Origin: Prolixibacter denitrificans
Lineage (GTDB): Bacteria > Bacteroidota > Bacteroidia > Bacteroidales > Prolixibacteraceae
NCBI RefSeq assembly: GCF_003014495.1
Contig: NZ_PYGC01000002.1
Location: 558,001 to 622,000 of the forward strand
DNA length: 64,000 nucleotides
Direction of reading: 5' to 3'
Shown here: in pieces, positions 7,763-17,559 of the stretch
Position numbering within the stretch: position 1 is the stretch's first letter
Layout: each line of letters opens with the position of its first letter
Made by a program: the position numbers and the translations under genes
The notes under the pieces: model-generated
The model's input: only the letters and a program-made list of their open reading frames with translations
The model's database searches: none
Told to the model about the DNA's origin: nothing

Positions 7763-9706
7763 ATGAGCTATCTGAAATTTGATAAACAGCAGTTAGTCAA
7801 TCTGGAATATTCACTGCAGCGTGAATTTCTTCGCACCAACCGTGCGGGAAGTTATTCATCTTCTACCCTTGCGGGATGTAATACCCGTAAGTATCACGGT
7901 TTGCTCGTTACTCAGTTGAATGAGCTGGACGGAGGGAGACATGTACTGCTTTCGTCGTTGGATGAAACAGTGATTCAGCATGACGCAGAATTTAACCTGG
8001 GAATACACAAGTTCCCGGGCGACCATTACGAGCCCCGCGGACATAAATATCTTCGTGATATTGAATTCAATAAAATTTCAAAGCTCACTTACCGCGTTGG
8101 TGGTGTCATTCTTTCGCGTGAGAGGATTTTGGTAGAAAAGGAAGAACAGCTTCTGATCCGATACACGCTGGAAGATGCTCATAGTCCGACAACGCTTCGG
8201 TTCAAACCATTTCTGGCTTTTCGAAATGTTCACACACTGAGTAAAGCCAACATGTTTGCGAATACGCGTTTTGTTCCGGTTGAGAATGGAATTAAAATGC
8301 GCTTATACGAGGGGTATCCCTTCCTGCACATGCAGTTTTCGAAAGAAGTCGATTTTGTTCCTGTCCCGGATTGGTATTTCAATATCGAATACATGAAGGA
8401 GCAAAAAAGAGGTTACGAGTTTCAGGAAGACCTCTTTGTGCCGGGATATTTTGAACTTCCGATTAAGAAGGGAGAATCCATTGTTTTCTCGGCATCGACA
8501 GCCGAAGAGAAGCCGAGCGGATTTAAACGCCGGTTTACCAACGAAACAAAGAAGAGAACGCCTCGTGATTCGTTTTCCAACTCGTTGCTCAATTCTGCCC
8601 AGCAGTTTCTTTGCATGCGGGACGACGGTGATGATATTATTGCCGGTTATCCCTGGTATGAGTCAATTCCGAGGCAAACTTTTCTGGCGATTAACGGAAT
8701 TCTGTTGCGCCAGGGAAACATGAAAACGTATGAGTCGATTCTGAAAACGCATACCAAGCGTTTAAAGGACGGCCTTTTCCCAAAATATGTTGGTGCCGGC
8801 GAAAGTGATTACGATGCAGCCGATGCACCGTTGCTGTTCTTCGCCAGTGTGCAGGAGTTGAATGATTACGTGGAGAAGAAAGAGCTCTGGGAGAAGTATG
8901 GTCCGACCATGAAGAAGATACTGGCCAACTACCGGAAAGGCACACGATTCAATATCCATATGCAGGATAACGGCTTGATTCATGCGAAAGCAGAGAATGT
9001 AGCGCTGACTTGGATGGATGCTTACGTGGAAGGAAAACCGGTTACACCGAGAGGTGGTTTGGCCGTTGAGATCAATGCGCTTTGGTACAACGCGGTTTCT
9101 TATGCTCTGGAGTTGGCTGAAATTGCCGGAGATCATGCTTTTGTTGAGGAGTGGAAAGATATACCGGAAAAAATCGCCGCCTCGTTTCAGGAAACATTCT
9201 GGTGCGATGACGAAGAATACCTGGCCGATTATGTCGATGGCGATTACAAAGATTGGTCAGTGCGTCCCAACATGCTTTTTGCTGCCTGGCTTTCATATTC
9301 TCCATTATCGCGGGAGCAGAAAAAAGCCGTTATCAGCCGGGTGAAGAATGAGTTGCTTACCACCAGTGGGTTGCGCTCGTTGTCGCCGAAAAATCAGGAA
9401 TATTTGGGAATATGTGACGGAGATTTGAGTGCCCGGTCACTGGCGATGCACCAGGGAACTGTTTATCCGTTTTTTATCGGGCCTTTTGTTAAGGCGTATA
9501 TAGGAATTCATAAGATGGGGGGGATGTCGTTTGTGAAAAACATTATGGAGTCCTTTGAAGAAGAAATGACAGAACACTGTATTGGCACACTTTCCGAAAT
9601 GTATGACGGAAATCCGCCCCACGAGGCCCGTGGCGCCGTTTCCCAGGCATGGAATGTGGGCTCCATATTATCGGCCATTTCGTTTCTTGATAACTATGAA
9701 GAGTAA
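7763..9706 (+). CDS. Glycogen debranching enzyme (amylo-alpha-1,6-glucosidase type)
   Basis: A 647-residue debranching enzyme that removes alpha-1,6-linked stubs from glycogen in the cytoplasm. The N-terminal domain (GDE_N type) carries RTNRAGSYSSSTLAGCNTRK and the C-terminal (alpha/alpha)6 barrel carries TRGGL-like and EINALWYNAVSYALELA segments, with DGLFPKY, ESDYDAADAP and WMDAYVEGKPVTPRGG in the active-site region. This is the AGL C-terminal-like bacterial form rather than GlgX (GH13). I chose ATG 7763 (MSYLKFDKQQLVN); a TTG at 7733 would add ten residues. It is the first gene of a four-gene glycogen block and is followed after 35 bases by a GT4 gene. Confidence 0.92.
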   Translation: MSYLKFDKQQLVNLEYSLQREFLRTNRAGSYSSSTLAGCNTRKYHGLLVTQLNELDGGRHVLLSSLDETVIQHDAEFNLGIHKFPGDHYEPRGHKYLRDIEFNKISKLTYRVGGVILSRERILVEKEEQLLIRYTLEDAHSPTTLRFKPFLAFRNVHTLSKANMFANTRFVPVENGIKMRLYEGYPFLHMQFSKEVDFVPVPDWYFNIEYMKEQKRGYEFQEDLFVPGYFELPIKKGESIVFSASTAEEKPSGFKRRFTNETKKRTPRDSFSNSLLNSAQQFLCMRDDGDDIIAGYPWYESIPRQTFLAINGILLRQGNMKTYESILKTHTKRLKDGLFPKYVGAGESDYDAADAPLLFFASVQELNDYVEKKELWEKYGPTMKKILANYRKGTRFNIHMQDNGLIHAKAENVALTWMDAYVEGKPVTPRGGLAVEINALWYNAVSYALELAEIAGDHAFVEEWKDIPEKIAASFQETFWCDDEEYLADYVDGDYKDWSVRPNMLFAAWLSYSPLSREQKKAVISRVKNELLTTSGLRSLSPKNQEYLGICDGDLSARSLAMHQGTVYPFFIGPFVKAYIGIHKMGGMSFVKNIMESFEEEMTEHCIGTLSEMYDGNPPHEARGAVSQAWNVGSILSAISFLDNYEE

Positions 9707-9741
9707 TGTCAGTTAGAAAACCCCTTAAATCGAAGAGCTGA

Positions 9742-11055
9742 ATGAAAGTATTAATGTTTGGATGGGAATTCCCTCCCCATATCAGTGGCGGCCTCGGAAC
9801 TGCCAGTTACGGACTCACCAGGGGATTGGCCCATTATGATGATGTGAATGTTCTCTTTGTTGTTCCCAAAGCTTACGGTGACGAAGATCGATCGGCTGTG
9901 GATAATATCATTGGTGCCAGTGACGTGCCGATTACACGAAAGCAGGTGAAGTTTGAGGATCTGCAGAAAAAGGTCGATTATTTTGAAGTGGATTCATCCC
10001 TGATTCCCTATGTCGGGCCGGAAGAATTTTATAAGCTCACACAGCAAAAAGTTAGTTCACGATCGCGTTTCATTCAGACCGACTCGGAAGGACGATTACC
10101 TTTTACAGGAAAGTATGGTGCCGATTTATTGCAGGAGATAGCCCGTTATGCACTCGTGGCAGAAGTGATTGCTCAGGAGAATGAATTCGACCTGATTCAC
10201 GCACACGATTGGTTGGCTTATCCTGCCGGAATAGCTGCCAAAAAAGCCAGTGGAAAACCGTTGGTCGTGCATGTGCACGCTACCGATTTCGACCGTTCGG
10301 GGGGAAGTGTTAATCCGAGTGTTTATGCCATCGAACGCGAAGGTATGGAGGCTGCCGATAAGGTGATTACCGTGAGTAATCTGACCCGGAATATTGTTAT
10401 CGATAAGTATGGTATCGATCCGGCCAAAGTTGTGACGGTTTATAACGCAGTTGAACCAGTTGAACGCAAACCGAGACTGGGTATTACCAAAGGGGTGGAT
10501 GAGAAGATCGTGACGTTTCTAGGGCGAATTACCATGCAGAAAGGACCGGAGTATTTTATCGAAGCAGCTCACCAGGTTTTGCGGCGGATGGACAATGTCC
10601 GTTTTGTGATGGCGGGCAGCGGCGATATGATGAACAAGATGATAAAACGTTCGGCCCAGTTGGGAATAACCGACCGCTTCCATTTTACAGGCTTTTTAAA
10701 AGGAGATGACGTGTTTGATATGTTCCGCCTCAGCGATGTGTATGTGATGCCTTCGGTGTCTGAACCATTTGGAATTTCGCCACTAGAAGCAATGATGTCG
10801 GATGTTCCGGTGATCATTTCCAAGCAGTCGGGTGTGGCCGAAATTCTGACACACGCCATCAAAGTCGATTTTTGGGATATCAATGCCATGGCCGATGCCA
10901 TCTATTCGATATTGAAGTATCCTGCTTTACCTAAGATGTTTAAGAAACATGGCCGGATTGAAGTAGACCACCTGCAGTGGCGCCACTCTGCAGCACATGT
11001 GCGCCAGGTGTATTTATCTGCTTTAGGACAGCCAATCAGTAACAGTAACGCGTAA
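9742..11055 (+). CDS. GT4 glycosyltransferase, probable glycogen/alpha-glucan synthase
   Basis: A 437-residue GT-B fold retaining glycosyltransferase. The N-terminal KVLMFGWEFPPHISGGLG is the acceptor/donor loop seen in glycogen and maltose-phosphate synthases; HAHDWLAYPAG follows near residue 153. The donor-side motif SEPFGISPLEAM near residue 338 is the GT4 E-x7-E element. The family includes sucrose synthase-like and GlgM/GlgA-like enzymes. Because it sits between the debrancher and a GH57 amylase (12-base gap), I infer that it elongates glycogen. No GT5-type GlgA is present in the window. The nucleotide-sugar donor (UDP- or ADP-glucose) cannot be told from the sequence. Confidence 0.85.
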   Translation: MKVLMFGWEFPPHISGGLGTASYGLTRGLAHYDDVNVLFVVPKAYGDEDRSAVDNIIGASDVPITRKQVKFEDLQKKVDYFEVDSSLIPYVGPEEFYKLTQQKVSSRSRFIQTDSEGRLPFTGKYGADLLQEIARYALVAEVIAQENEFDLIHAHDWLAYPAGIAAKKASGKPLVVHVHATDFDRSGGSVNPSVYAIEREGMEAADKVITVSNLTRNIVIDKYGIDPAKVVTVYNAVEPVERKPRLGITKGVDEKIVTFLGRITMQKGPEYFIEAAHQVLRRMDNVRFVMAGSGDMMNKMIKRSAQLGITDRFHFTGFLKGDDVFDMFRLSDVYVMPSVSEPFGISPLEAMMSDVPVIISKQSGVAEILTHAIKVDFWDINAMADAIYSILKYPALPKMFKKHGRIEVDHLQWRHSAAHVRQVYLSALGQPISNSNA

Positions 11056-11067
11056 AAAGTTAGCCAT

Positions 11068-12459
11068 ATGAAATCCGTTTGTTTGTATTTTCAGATTCAT
11101 CAGCCATTTCGTTACCGGAAATACCGCTTCTTTGATATTGGTAACGACCATTACTATTATGATGATTATGCCAATGAAACCATTCTGAGAAAGGTGGCAA
11201 ACAATTGTTATTTGCCGGCTAACAAAGTGTTGCTGGAGCAACTGAAGAAGCACAAAGGAAGATTTAAGATAGCCCTCTCAATTTCGGGTATTGCGCTGGA
11301 GCAATTTGAACTGTATGCGCCCGAAGTTTTGCACTCGTTTCAGGAGCTGGCTGATACCGGTTATGTGGAATTTCTGTCCGAAACCTACTCTCACTCGCTT
11401 GTTTCATTATTCGATGGTGAGTCTTTCGAGAGACAGGTGAAGGATCACGATGATAAAATCGAAACTTATTTCGGTCAGCGTCCAACCGTTTTCCGGAATA
11501 CCGAAATGATCTATTCCGATGATATCGGGGATAAGGTGTATAAAATGGGGTTCAAAGCCATGCTCACCGAAGGAGCAAAACACGTTTTGGGCTGGAAAAG
11601 TCCTAATTTCCTCTATTGTAATGCTGTTAATCCGCGGCTGAAGGTGCTGATGCGGAACTACAAACTCAGTGACGATATCTCTTTCCGCTTTTCGAACAAA
11701 GGCTGGAATGAATACCCACTGACCGCTGAGAAATTCGTGAACTGGATGAATGCGCTCGATAAGAATGAAGAGATGATCAACCTGTTCATGGATTACGAAA
11801 CATTTGGCGAACATCAGACGAAAGACTCAGGCATATTCGATTTCCTGAAGAATTTCCCGGAGGTTGCATTAAATAGTGGAGAATTTACTTTTGATACTCC
11901 TTCAGAAATAGTTGATAAGTACCAGCCCATTTCGGCAGTGCATGTTCCGCACCCGATTTCCTGGGCGGACGAAGAGAGAGATCTTTCTGCCTGGCTTGGA
12001 AATGAGTTGCAGGAAGAAGCTTTTGGTAAATTATATGATTTGAAGGACCGGATGTTGCGGTGTACCGATCCGGTTATGATTAAAGACTGGAACTACCTGC
12101 AAATTAGCGACCATATGTACTACATGTGTACCAAGTTCTTTTCCGATGGCGAGGTGCATATGTACTTCAATCCCTACAGCAGTCCGTACGAAGCGTTCAT
12201 TAACTACATGAATGTGCTGAGCGACTTCAGGATTCGACTGAACGCATTGGTTCCTGAATCGGAAACCGACCGTGAAATTGCGGCTTTGAAAGAAGTCATT
12301 GACGAAAAGGAAGACCGGCTGACAAAAGCCGAAGAAGAATTGAGAAATCTGAAAAAGAAATTGAAAGAAGCTAAAGGTGCTACCTTACCTAAGGTGGAAA
12401 AGAAGAAAACGACAAAAAAGACAACAGCAAAGAGTAAAACGAAAAGTAAGAGTAATTGA
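11068..12459 (+). CDS. GH57 alpha-amylase / glucanotransferase with coiled-coil and basic tail
   Basis: A 463-residue GH57 enzyme acting on alpha-1,4-glucan. Conserved region 1 (YFQIHQPFR, residues 7-15), GIALEQ, the nucleophile region FRNTEMIYSDD near residue 145 and the acid region FMDYETFGEH near residue 239 are all present. No signal peptide is seen, so it should act on cytoplasmic glycogen. From about residue 393 the chain becomes a charged coiled coil rich in E and K, ending in a K/T/S tail (VEKKKTTKKTTAKSKTKSK) that is not part of the catalytic domain. It follows the GT4 gene by 12 bases and shares its transcript. Amylase versus 4-alpha-glucanotransferase activity cannot be decided here. 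Confidence 0.9.
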   Translation: MKSVCLYFQIHQPFRYRKYRFFDIGNDHYYYDDYANETILRKVANNCYLPANKVLLEQLKKHKGRFKIALSISGIALEQFELYAPEVLHSFQELADTGYVEFLSETYSHSLVSLFDGESFERQVKDHDDKIETYFGQRPTVFRNTEMIYSDDIGDKVYKMGFKAMLTEGAKHVLGWKSPNFLYCNAVNPRLKVLMRNYKLSDDISFRFSNKGWNEYPLTAEKFVNWMNALDKNEEMINLFMDYETFGEHQTKDSGIFDFLKNFPEVALNSGEFTFDTPSEIVDKYQPISAVHVPHPISWADEERDLSAWLGNELQEEAFGKLYDLKDRMLRCTDPVMIKDWNYLQISDHMYYMCTKFFSDGEVHMYFNPYSSPYEAFINYMNVLSDFRIRLNALVPESETDREIAALKEVIDEKEDRLTKAEEELRNLKKKLKEAKGATLPKVEKKKTTKKTTAKSKTKSKSN

Positions 12460-12604
12460 CAAATAGTTCGACCTGCTTTTTGACCAGACTCACTATTCAA
12501 ACCTATGTTCTAGTAATTTAACGTACAGGTAATTTGTATTGGCTAAATTGCATGCAAATTGCCGTGTGAAAGTAGTTGACCCATTATTAACCGAACTCTT
12601 GCAG

Positions 12605-12658
12605 AAGGAGAGTTAAATGCATACGAATCATGGAAAGACAAGGAGTGAGATTTGTTAA
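12605..12658 (+). other. Possible 13-codon upstream ORF overlapping the glgP start
   Basis: AAGGAG at 12605-12610 stands 6 bases before an ATG at 12617 that opens a 13-codon frame (MHTNHGKTRSEIC) ending at TAA 12656-12658. It is out of frame with, and overlaps, the phosphorylase start at 12630. The Shine-Dalgarno spacing suits this small frame better than glgP itself (19 bases). It may be chance; strong Shine-Dalgarno sequences are uncommon in this phylum. Confidence 0.2.
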
Positions 12659-15221
12659 ACTACCCGAGAACCCTGAACCAACCTGGAAAAAAATAATAGT
12701 CGAGTCAAATGTTCCTGAGCGTCTGAAACCTCTTCGCGAAATCGCAAAGAATTTGTGGTGGAGCTGGAATGACGATGCGAGGAAGCTTTTTGAGGAGATC
12801 GATCCTGAAATTTGGGAACAAACAGCACACAACCCGATATTGCTTCTGGAAGAAACAAGCTTTGAACGCTACGATGAACTGGAAGCAGATGAAGCTTTTA
12901 TTTTGCGCATGCGCGAAGTAGAAGCCCGTTTACACCAATATCTTGAGGAGCGTAATGAGTTATTAGGGCCGAAGGTGGCATATTTCAGTATGGAGTATGG
13001 CTTGCATTCGAGCCTGAAGATTTATTCCGGTGGATTGGGAATTCTGGCCGGCGATTACCTGAAAGAAGCCAGTGACTCAAAAGTCGATATGGTAGCCGTT
13101 GGTTTATTGTACCGTTTCGGTTATTTCAAGCAAACGATTTCGGGAAACGGTGAGCAGGTGGCGCATTACGATGCCGAGCATTTTACCCATATTCCGGTGC
13201 AGCCGGTAATGGACGACAACGGCAACTGGGTGACCATTACGATCGAGATGCCCGGACGGACCGTATTGGCTCAGGTTTGGGTCGTACATGTAGGAGCCGT
13301 GAAGTTATATCTGCTCGATACCGACATGGAAGCGAACCAGGAGCAGGATCGGTTCATTACTCACCATTTGTATGGCGGCGATAATGAGAATCGGTTGAAA
13401 CAGGAAATGGTACTCGGTTTGGGTGGAATCAGGGCACTGGAAAAGATGGGTATTTCAGCTGAGATTTATCACATCAATGAAGGTCATGCCGCCTTCATCG
13501 GTTTGGAGCGAATGTGCAATCTGCAGCAGAAAACCAATCTTACTTTTGCTGAAGCCAAAGAAGCTGTTCGGGCGTCGAACCTCTTCACGACTCATACACC
13601 GGTTCCGGCCGGACACGACGCCTTCCACGACGATTTGTTCCGTGCCTACATGGAGAAATTTACCGATCGGTTGGGAATTTCGTGGGAAGAATTCCAGATG
13701 TTGGGAAAATCGCACATGCACGAAGACCATTTCAACATGAGCTTTCTGGCGGCTAATATGTCCGAACGCATCAACGGTGTAAGTCGTTTGCACGGGCGGG
13801 TTAGCCAGGAGCTGTTGGTCGAGCTTTATAAAGGTTTCCTTCCGGAAGAGTTGGAAAATGTTGGATATGTAACCAACGGAGTGCACTATCCGACATGGGT
13901 GGCGCCGGAATGGAGAAAGATCCACGATAAATTTCTGAAGGAAGAGCTGCCGGAAGATATTCACGATTATGATGAAGATTCGGAAGCCCGTGCTTGGAAG
14001 AATATTTACAAGGTGGAAGATGGTGTTATTTGGAATACTAAATCGAAACTGCGCGCCCGGTTGATTGAATACATCAAAGAGCGTTTTACCGATATTCATA
14101 TTCAGCGAAACGAAAATCCGAAATTCATTGCCGAGGCATTGTCGAAGCTGAATCCCAATGCGCTGACAATCGGTTTTGCCCGGCGTTTTGCCACCTATAA
14201 GCGAGCGCACCTTATTTTCCGGAATCTCGACCGGCTGAATAAGATTGTGAACAACCCGGAACGCCCGGTGCAGTTTATTTTCGCTGGTAAAGCACACCCT
14301 GCCGACAAAGAAGGACAGGATTTGATCAGGTACATCATGGAGATCTCCAAGCGGCCGGAATTTATTGGGAAGATTTTGTTCATCCAGAATTATGACATGA
14401 ACCTCGCCAAAATTATGGTGCAGGGTTGCGATGTGTGGATGAACACCCCGACGCGCCCGCTGGAAGCTTCCGGTACCTCAGGCGAAAAAGGTGTGATGAA
14501 TGGAACGTTGCACTTCTCGGTTCTTGACGGCTGGTGGGTCGAAGGTTACAAGAAGGACGCCGGATGGGCCCTTCCGGAAGAACGCTCGTTCGATATTCAG
14601 GATTTGCAGGATGAACTGGATGCGGAAAGCATTTACAGTACCCTGGAAAACGAGATTATTCCGGCTTATTACTACCGTAACGAAAAAGGCGTACCGGTTC
14701 TTTGGGTCGACTTCATCAAAAATACATTTGCTGAAGTGGCGCCTTACTTTACCACACGCCGGATGATGCGCGACTATTTCGACCGTTTCTATATCAAGCA
14801 AGCCGACCGATCAAAGGATATCATTGCGGAAGATTACAAGCATGCCCGCGAGATGGCGGAGTGGAAATCGAAAATTTCCAATGTTTGGAATGATATCGAG
14901 CTGGTGAGTGTGCAGTTGGCCGACGGCATTACAAATTCCTATAAAATGGGGCAGGACTATCCGTCGAAAGTGGTGCTCGATTTGAAAGAATTGACGCCTG
15001 AGGAAGTTGGCGTGGAAATGATTGTGGTTACGTCGGATGAACCTGTTGAGTTGATACAGAAACAGGAGTTTACTCCCGTGAAAACGGAAAACGGAATGAC
15101 ACATTACCAGTTGGATCTCAATCTGAAGCAGTCGGGAACCTTTAATTACGGTTTACGGGTCTATCCGAAGAATGAGAACCTTCCGCACCGCCAGGATTTC
15201 CGTTACCTGAAATGGATTTAA
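12630..15221 (+). CDS. glgP: Alpha-glucan phosphorylase (GT35, DUF3417 subfamily)
   Basis: An 863-residue glycogen/maltodextrin phosphorylase releasing glucose 1-phosphate from non-reducing ends, cytoplasmic and PLP-dependent. An N-terminal DUF3417 region (residues about 15-125, including LREIAKNLWWSWN) precedes the GT35 core, marking the subfamily related to thermophile phosphorylases rather than the GlgP/MalP type. The PLP lysine is K620 in EASGTSGEKG, where classical enzymes have GTSNMK. Other core segments are YSGGLGILAGD and FARRFATYKRAH. The 170-base gap after the GH57 gene may hold a promoter. A strong terminator follows at 15242. Confidence 0.95.
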   Translation: MERQGVRFVKLPENPEPTWKKIIVESNVPERLKPLREIAKNLWWSWNDDARKLFEEIDPEIWEQTAHNPILLLEETSFERYDELEADEAFILRMREVEARLHQYLEERNELLGPKVAYFSMEYGLHSSLKIYSGGLGILAGDYLKEASDSKVDMVAVGLLYRFGYFKQTISGNGEQVAHYDAEHFTHIPVQPVMDDNGNWVTITIEMPGRTVLAQVWVVHVGAVKLYLLDTDMEANQEQDRFITHHLYGGDNENRLKQEMVLGLGGIRALEKMGISAEIYHINEGHAAFIGLERMCNLQQKTNLTFAEAKEAVRASNLFTTHTPVPAGHDAFHDDLFRAYMEKFTDRLGISWEEFQMLGKSHMHEDHFNMSFLAANMSERINGVSRLHGRVSQELLVELYKGFLPEELENVGYVTNGVHYPTWVAPEWRKIHDKFLKEELPEDIHDYDEDSEARAWKNIYKVEDGVIWNTKSKLRARLIEYIKERFTDIHIQRNENPKFIAEALSKLNPNALTIGFARRFATYKRAHLIFRNLDRLNKIVNNPERPVQFIFAGKAHPADKEGQDLIRYIMEISKRPEFIGKILFIQNYDMNLAKIMVQGCDVWMNTPTRPLEASGTSGEKGVMNGTLHFSVLDGWWVEGYKKDAGWALPEERSFDIQDLQDELDAESIYSTLENEIIPAYYYRNEKGVPVLWVDFIKNTFAEVAPYFTTRRMMRDYFDRFYIKQADRSKDIIAEDYKHAREMAEWKSKISNVWNDIELVSVQLADGITNSYKMGQDYPSKVVLDLKELTPEEVGVEMIVVTSDEPVELIQKQEFTPVKTENGMTHYQLDLNLKQSGTFNYGLRVYPKNENLPHRQDFRYLKWI

Positions 15222-15241
15222 AAGCTATGCTATAATAAATG

Positions 15242-15274
15242 AAAAGGCCTCCCGAATTCGGGAGGCCTTTTTTT
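15242..15274. terminator. Bidirectional terminator between glgP and the acyl-CoA ligase gene
   Basis: A perfect 30-base palindrome (15242-15271; arms AAAAGGCCTCCCGAA) is flanked by T runs on both strands. It sits between the convergent glgP (+) and acyl-CoA ligase (-) stops and can end both transcripts. Confidence 0.88.
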
Positions 15275-15284
15275 CTGAGTATTC

Positions 15285-16937
15285 TTATACGGGCTCAATG
15301 CCTTGCTCTTTCAGCAGTTCGATACTGAGTTCGCTGAGTTTGTATTTCTGTATTTTTCCGCTGGCCGTCATCGGATATTCATCCACAAAAAAGATGTACT
15401 TCGGTATTTTGTACCGGGCAATCTGTCCACGGCAATAATCTTGCACATCTTCCGCGGTTAACGTTGCGCTTTCTTTCAGTTTGATAAAGGCTCCGATTTG
15501 TTCGCCGTATTTGGGACTGGGAACGCCGGCGATTTCAACCGATTGAATTCCCGGCATCTCGTATAGAAAGTTTTCGATTTCGCGCGGATAGATATTTTCG
15601 CCACCACGAATAATCATATCCTTTATTCTTCCGGTTACCCTGAAATAGCCTTCTTCATCCTTCACGCCCAAATCGCCCGAATGCAACCAACCGTCCTTGT
15701 CGATCGCTTTGGCAGTGGCTTCCGGATTTTTGTAGTAACCTTTCATTACGTTGTATCCCTTGCAGCAAAGTTCTCCCTGCTCTCCCGGTTTCAGCTCTTC
15801 ACCGGTTTCGGGATCTACAACTTTTACATCGACAAAAGGAAACTCTTTACCAACGGTTGTCGAGCGGATTTCCGGCGGATCGGTGGTCCGTGTGGCAGTC
15901 ATTCCCGGCGACGATTCAGTCAGTCCGTACACAATGATGATTTCTTTCATGTACATCTTCTCCATCACCTGGTTCATCGTGTCGATGGGACAAGGTGCTC
16001 CCGCCATGATTCCGGTACGTAACGAGGAAAGATCGAACATGTCGAACATGGGATGATTGAGTTCGGCAATGAACATGGTCGGTACGCCGTAAAGCGCCGT
16101 ACAACGTTCTTTATGCACCGACGCCAAAACCATCAATGGATCGAAATTCTCGACCATCACCATCGTAGCTCCATGCGAAATAATGGCACACACGGCCAAT
16201 ACACAGCCAAAGCAATGAAATAATGGTACACACACGCATAACCGATCGTTTTGTGTGTAATTCATGCATTCGCCGGTGCTGTAGCCATTGTTCAAAATGT
16301 TATGGTGCGATAGCATGACTCCCTTTGGGAAGCCTGTGGTTCCTGATGTGTATTGCATGTTCACCACATCGTGCGGCGACACCATTTTCTTTGTCGAATT
16401 CAGCAGGTCATCATCCAGTTGGCTACCGAGCAAAATCAGTTCGGCGGTATTGTACATCCCGCGGTGTTTTTCCGGGCCGATGAAAACAATATTCTTCAAA
16501 AAGGGGAATTTCTCGCTTTCCAGGTAGCCACGTTGACTCTCCTTTAGTTCCGGTACCAGTTCATATACCATTTTCACGTAGTCGCTGTCGCGGAAACCGT
16601 TGATAATGCAGAGTGTTTGCAGGTCGGAGTTTTTGATGAGGTACTCCAGTTCGTGCAATTTGTAGTTGGTGTTGATAGTAACCAGCACAACACCAATTTT
16701 AGCGGTCGCGAACATGAAGGTCATCCAATCGGGAACGTTATTGGCCCAGATTCCCAGCTTATCTCCGGGACCCATTCCAATATACTGGAGGCCCTTTGCC
16801 AGGTTATTGACCCGCTCGTCGAATTCCCGGTAGGTGAAGCGCAGGTTACGATCGGGATAAACCATGAATTCCTGGTCAGGCGTTTTTTTCGCCCAATATT
16901 CAAGCTGCTCGCCTAATGTAATATCAAGTAATTCCAT
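15285..16937 (-). CDS. AMP-binding acyl-CoA synthetase (fatty acid--CoA ligase)
   Basis: A 550-residue adenylate-forming ligase that activates a carboxylic acid through an acyl-AMP and joins it to CoA. The P-loop-like motif [11 protein letters not shown] is near residue 195, YGLTESSPG near residue 339, the [16 protein letters not shown] hinge near residue 438 and the catalytic lysine in SGKIQKYKL near residue 530. The overall pattern suits medium- or long-chain fatty acids; the exact chain length is not deducible. It lies 12 bases downstream of an XRE-cupin regulator gene, which probably controls it in response to a small ligand. Confidence 0.9.
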   Translation of the reverse strand: MELLDITLGEQLEYWAKKTPDQEFMVYPDRNLRFTYREFDERVNNLAKGLQYIGMGPGDKLGIWANNVPDWMTFMFATAKIGVVLVTINTNYKLHELEYLIKNSDLQTLCIINGFRDSDYVKMVYELVPELKESQRGYLESEKFPFLKNIVFIGPEKHRGMYNTAELILLGSQLDDDLLNSTKKMVSPHDVVNMQYTSGTTGFPKGVMLSHHNILNNGYSTGECMNYTQNDRLCVCVPLFHCFGCVLAVCAIISHGATMVMVENFDPLMVLASVHKERCTALYGVPTMFIAELNHPMFDMFDLSSLRTGIMAGAPCPIDTMNQVMEKMYMKEIIIVYGLTESSPGMTATRTTDPPEIRSTTVGKEFPFVDVKVVDPETGEELKPGEQGELCCKGYNVMKGYYKNPEATAKAIDKDGWLHSGDLGVKDEEGYFRVTGRIKDMIIRGGENIYPREIENFLYEMPGIQSVEIAGVPSPKYGEQIGAFIKLKESATLTAEDVQDYCRGQIARYKIPKYIFFVDEYPMTASGKIQKYKLSELSIELLKEQGIEPV

Positions 16938-16949
16938 AAGAAGCCGTTT

Positions 16950-17525
16950 TTAGTAAGGTGCATAAACAACGGCAAGAATGGTGGCGGGCTTATCGGCGTG
17001 GGTGTGGATGTGATGCTCCACAACCGAATCGTAATAAATGCTGTCGCCAACTGCCAGCTTGTGGTTTTCTTTTCCGTAGGTCACTTCAATCTCACCTTCC
17101 AAAACGTAAATGAATTCCTCGCCCTCGTGCGACGATAGCAAATAATCCTTCCGCTCCGATGGTTTAATCTGCACAATAAGCGGCTCCATGTGCCGGCCCG
17201 ATTTGTCACTGGCCAGTGCATGAAAATCAAGATTGACCCGTGCTTCGCTGTTTTTATTCGAGAAACTGGCACTCGGTTTATTAACACCCTTGCGGGAAAT
17301 AACCGGTCCAAGTTGATCTGCATCGTCAAGGAAAGTACCCAAACGAACTCCCAGTACCCTGGAAATTTTAATGAGATGTCCCAGGGAAGGAATGACCGCA
17401 TCCTCTTCAATTTTTGTCAAAACTTCGAGTGTAAACTGGCACCGGTCGGCCAGCTCTTCCCTCGAAATGTCTTTCAACTGTCGGATATTACTGATGCGTT
17501 CTCCGACACTTTTTCCTTTGGTCAT
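16950..17525 (-). CDS. XRE-family transcriptional regulator with C-terminal cupin domain
   Basis: A 191-residue regulator. Residues about 10-64 form an XRE/lambda-repressor helix-turn-helix (SREELADRCQFTLEVLTKIE); residues about 118-190 form a Cupin_2 barrel with HEGEEFIYVLEGEIEV and YYDSVVEHHIHTH. The cupin is expected to sense a small ligand. It is the first gene of a two-gene unit with the acyl-CoA ligase 12 bases downstream, so I infer control of acid activation or its own operon. A nested inverted repeat at 17560-17604, just upstream of its start, is a candidate operator. Confidence 0.9.
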   Translation of the reverse strand: MTKGKSVGERISNIRQLKDISREELADRCQFTLEVLTKIEEDAVIPSLGHLIKISRVLGVRLGTFLDDADQLGPVISRKGVNKPSASFSNKNSEARVNLDFHALASDKSGRHMEPLIVQIKPSERKDYLLSSHEGEEFIYVLEGEIEVTYGKENHKLAVGDSIYYDSVVEHHIHTHADKPATILAVVYAPY

Positions 17526-17559
17526 ATGCTTTTGATTTTTTTGGTTTCGGAAGTAAGCC

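Noticed and set aside
13455-14297. 280-codon minus-strand frame inside glgP
   Set aside because: It is antisense to a clear GT35 coding region and shows no family motif; explained by codon use of the true gene.
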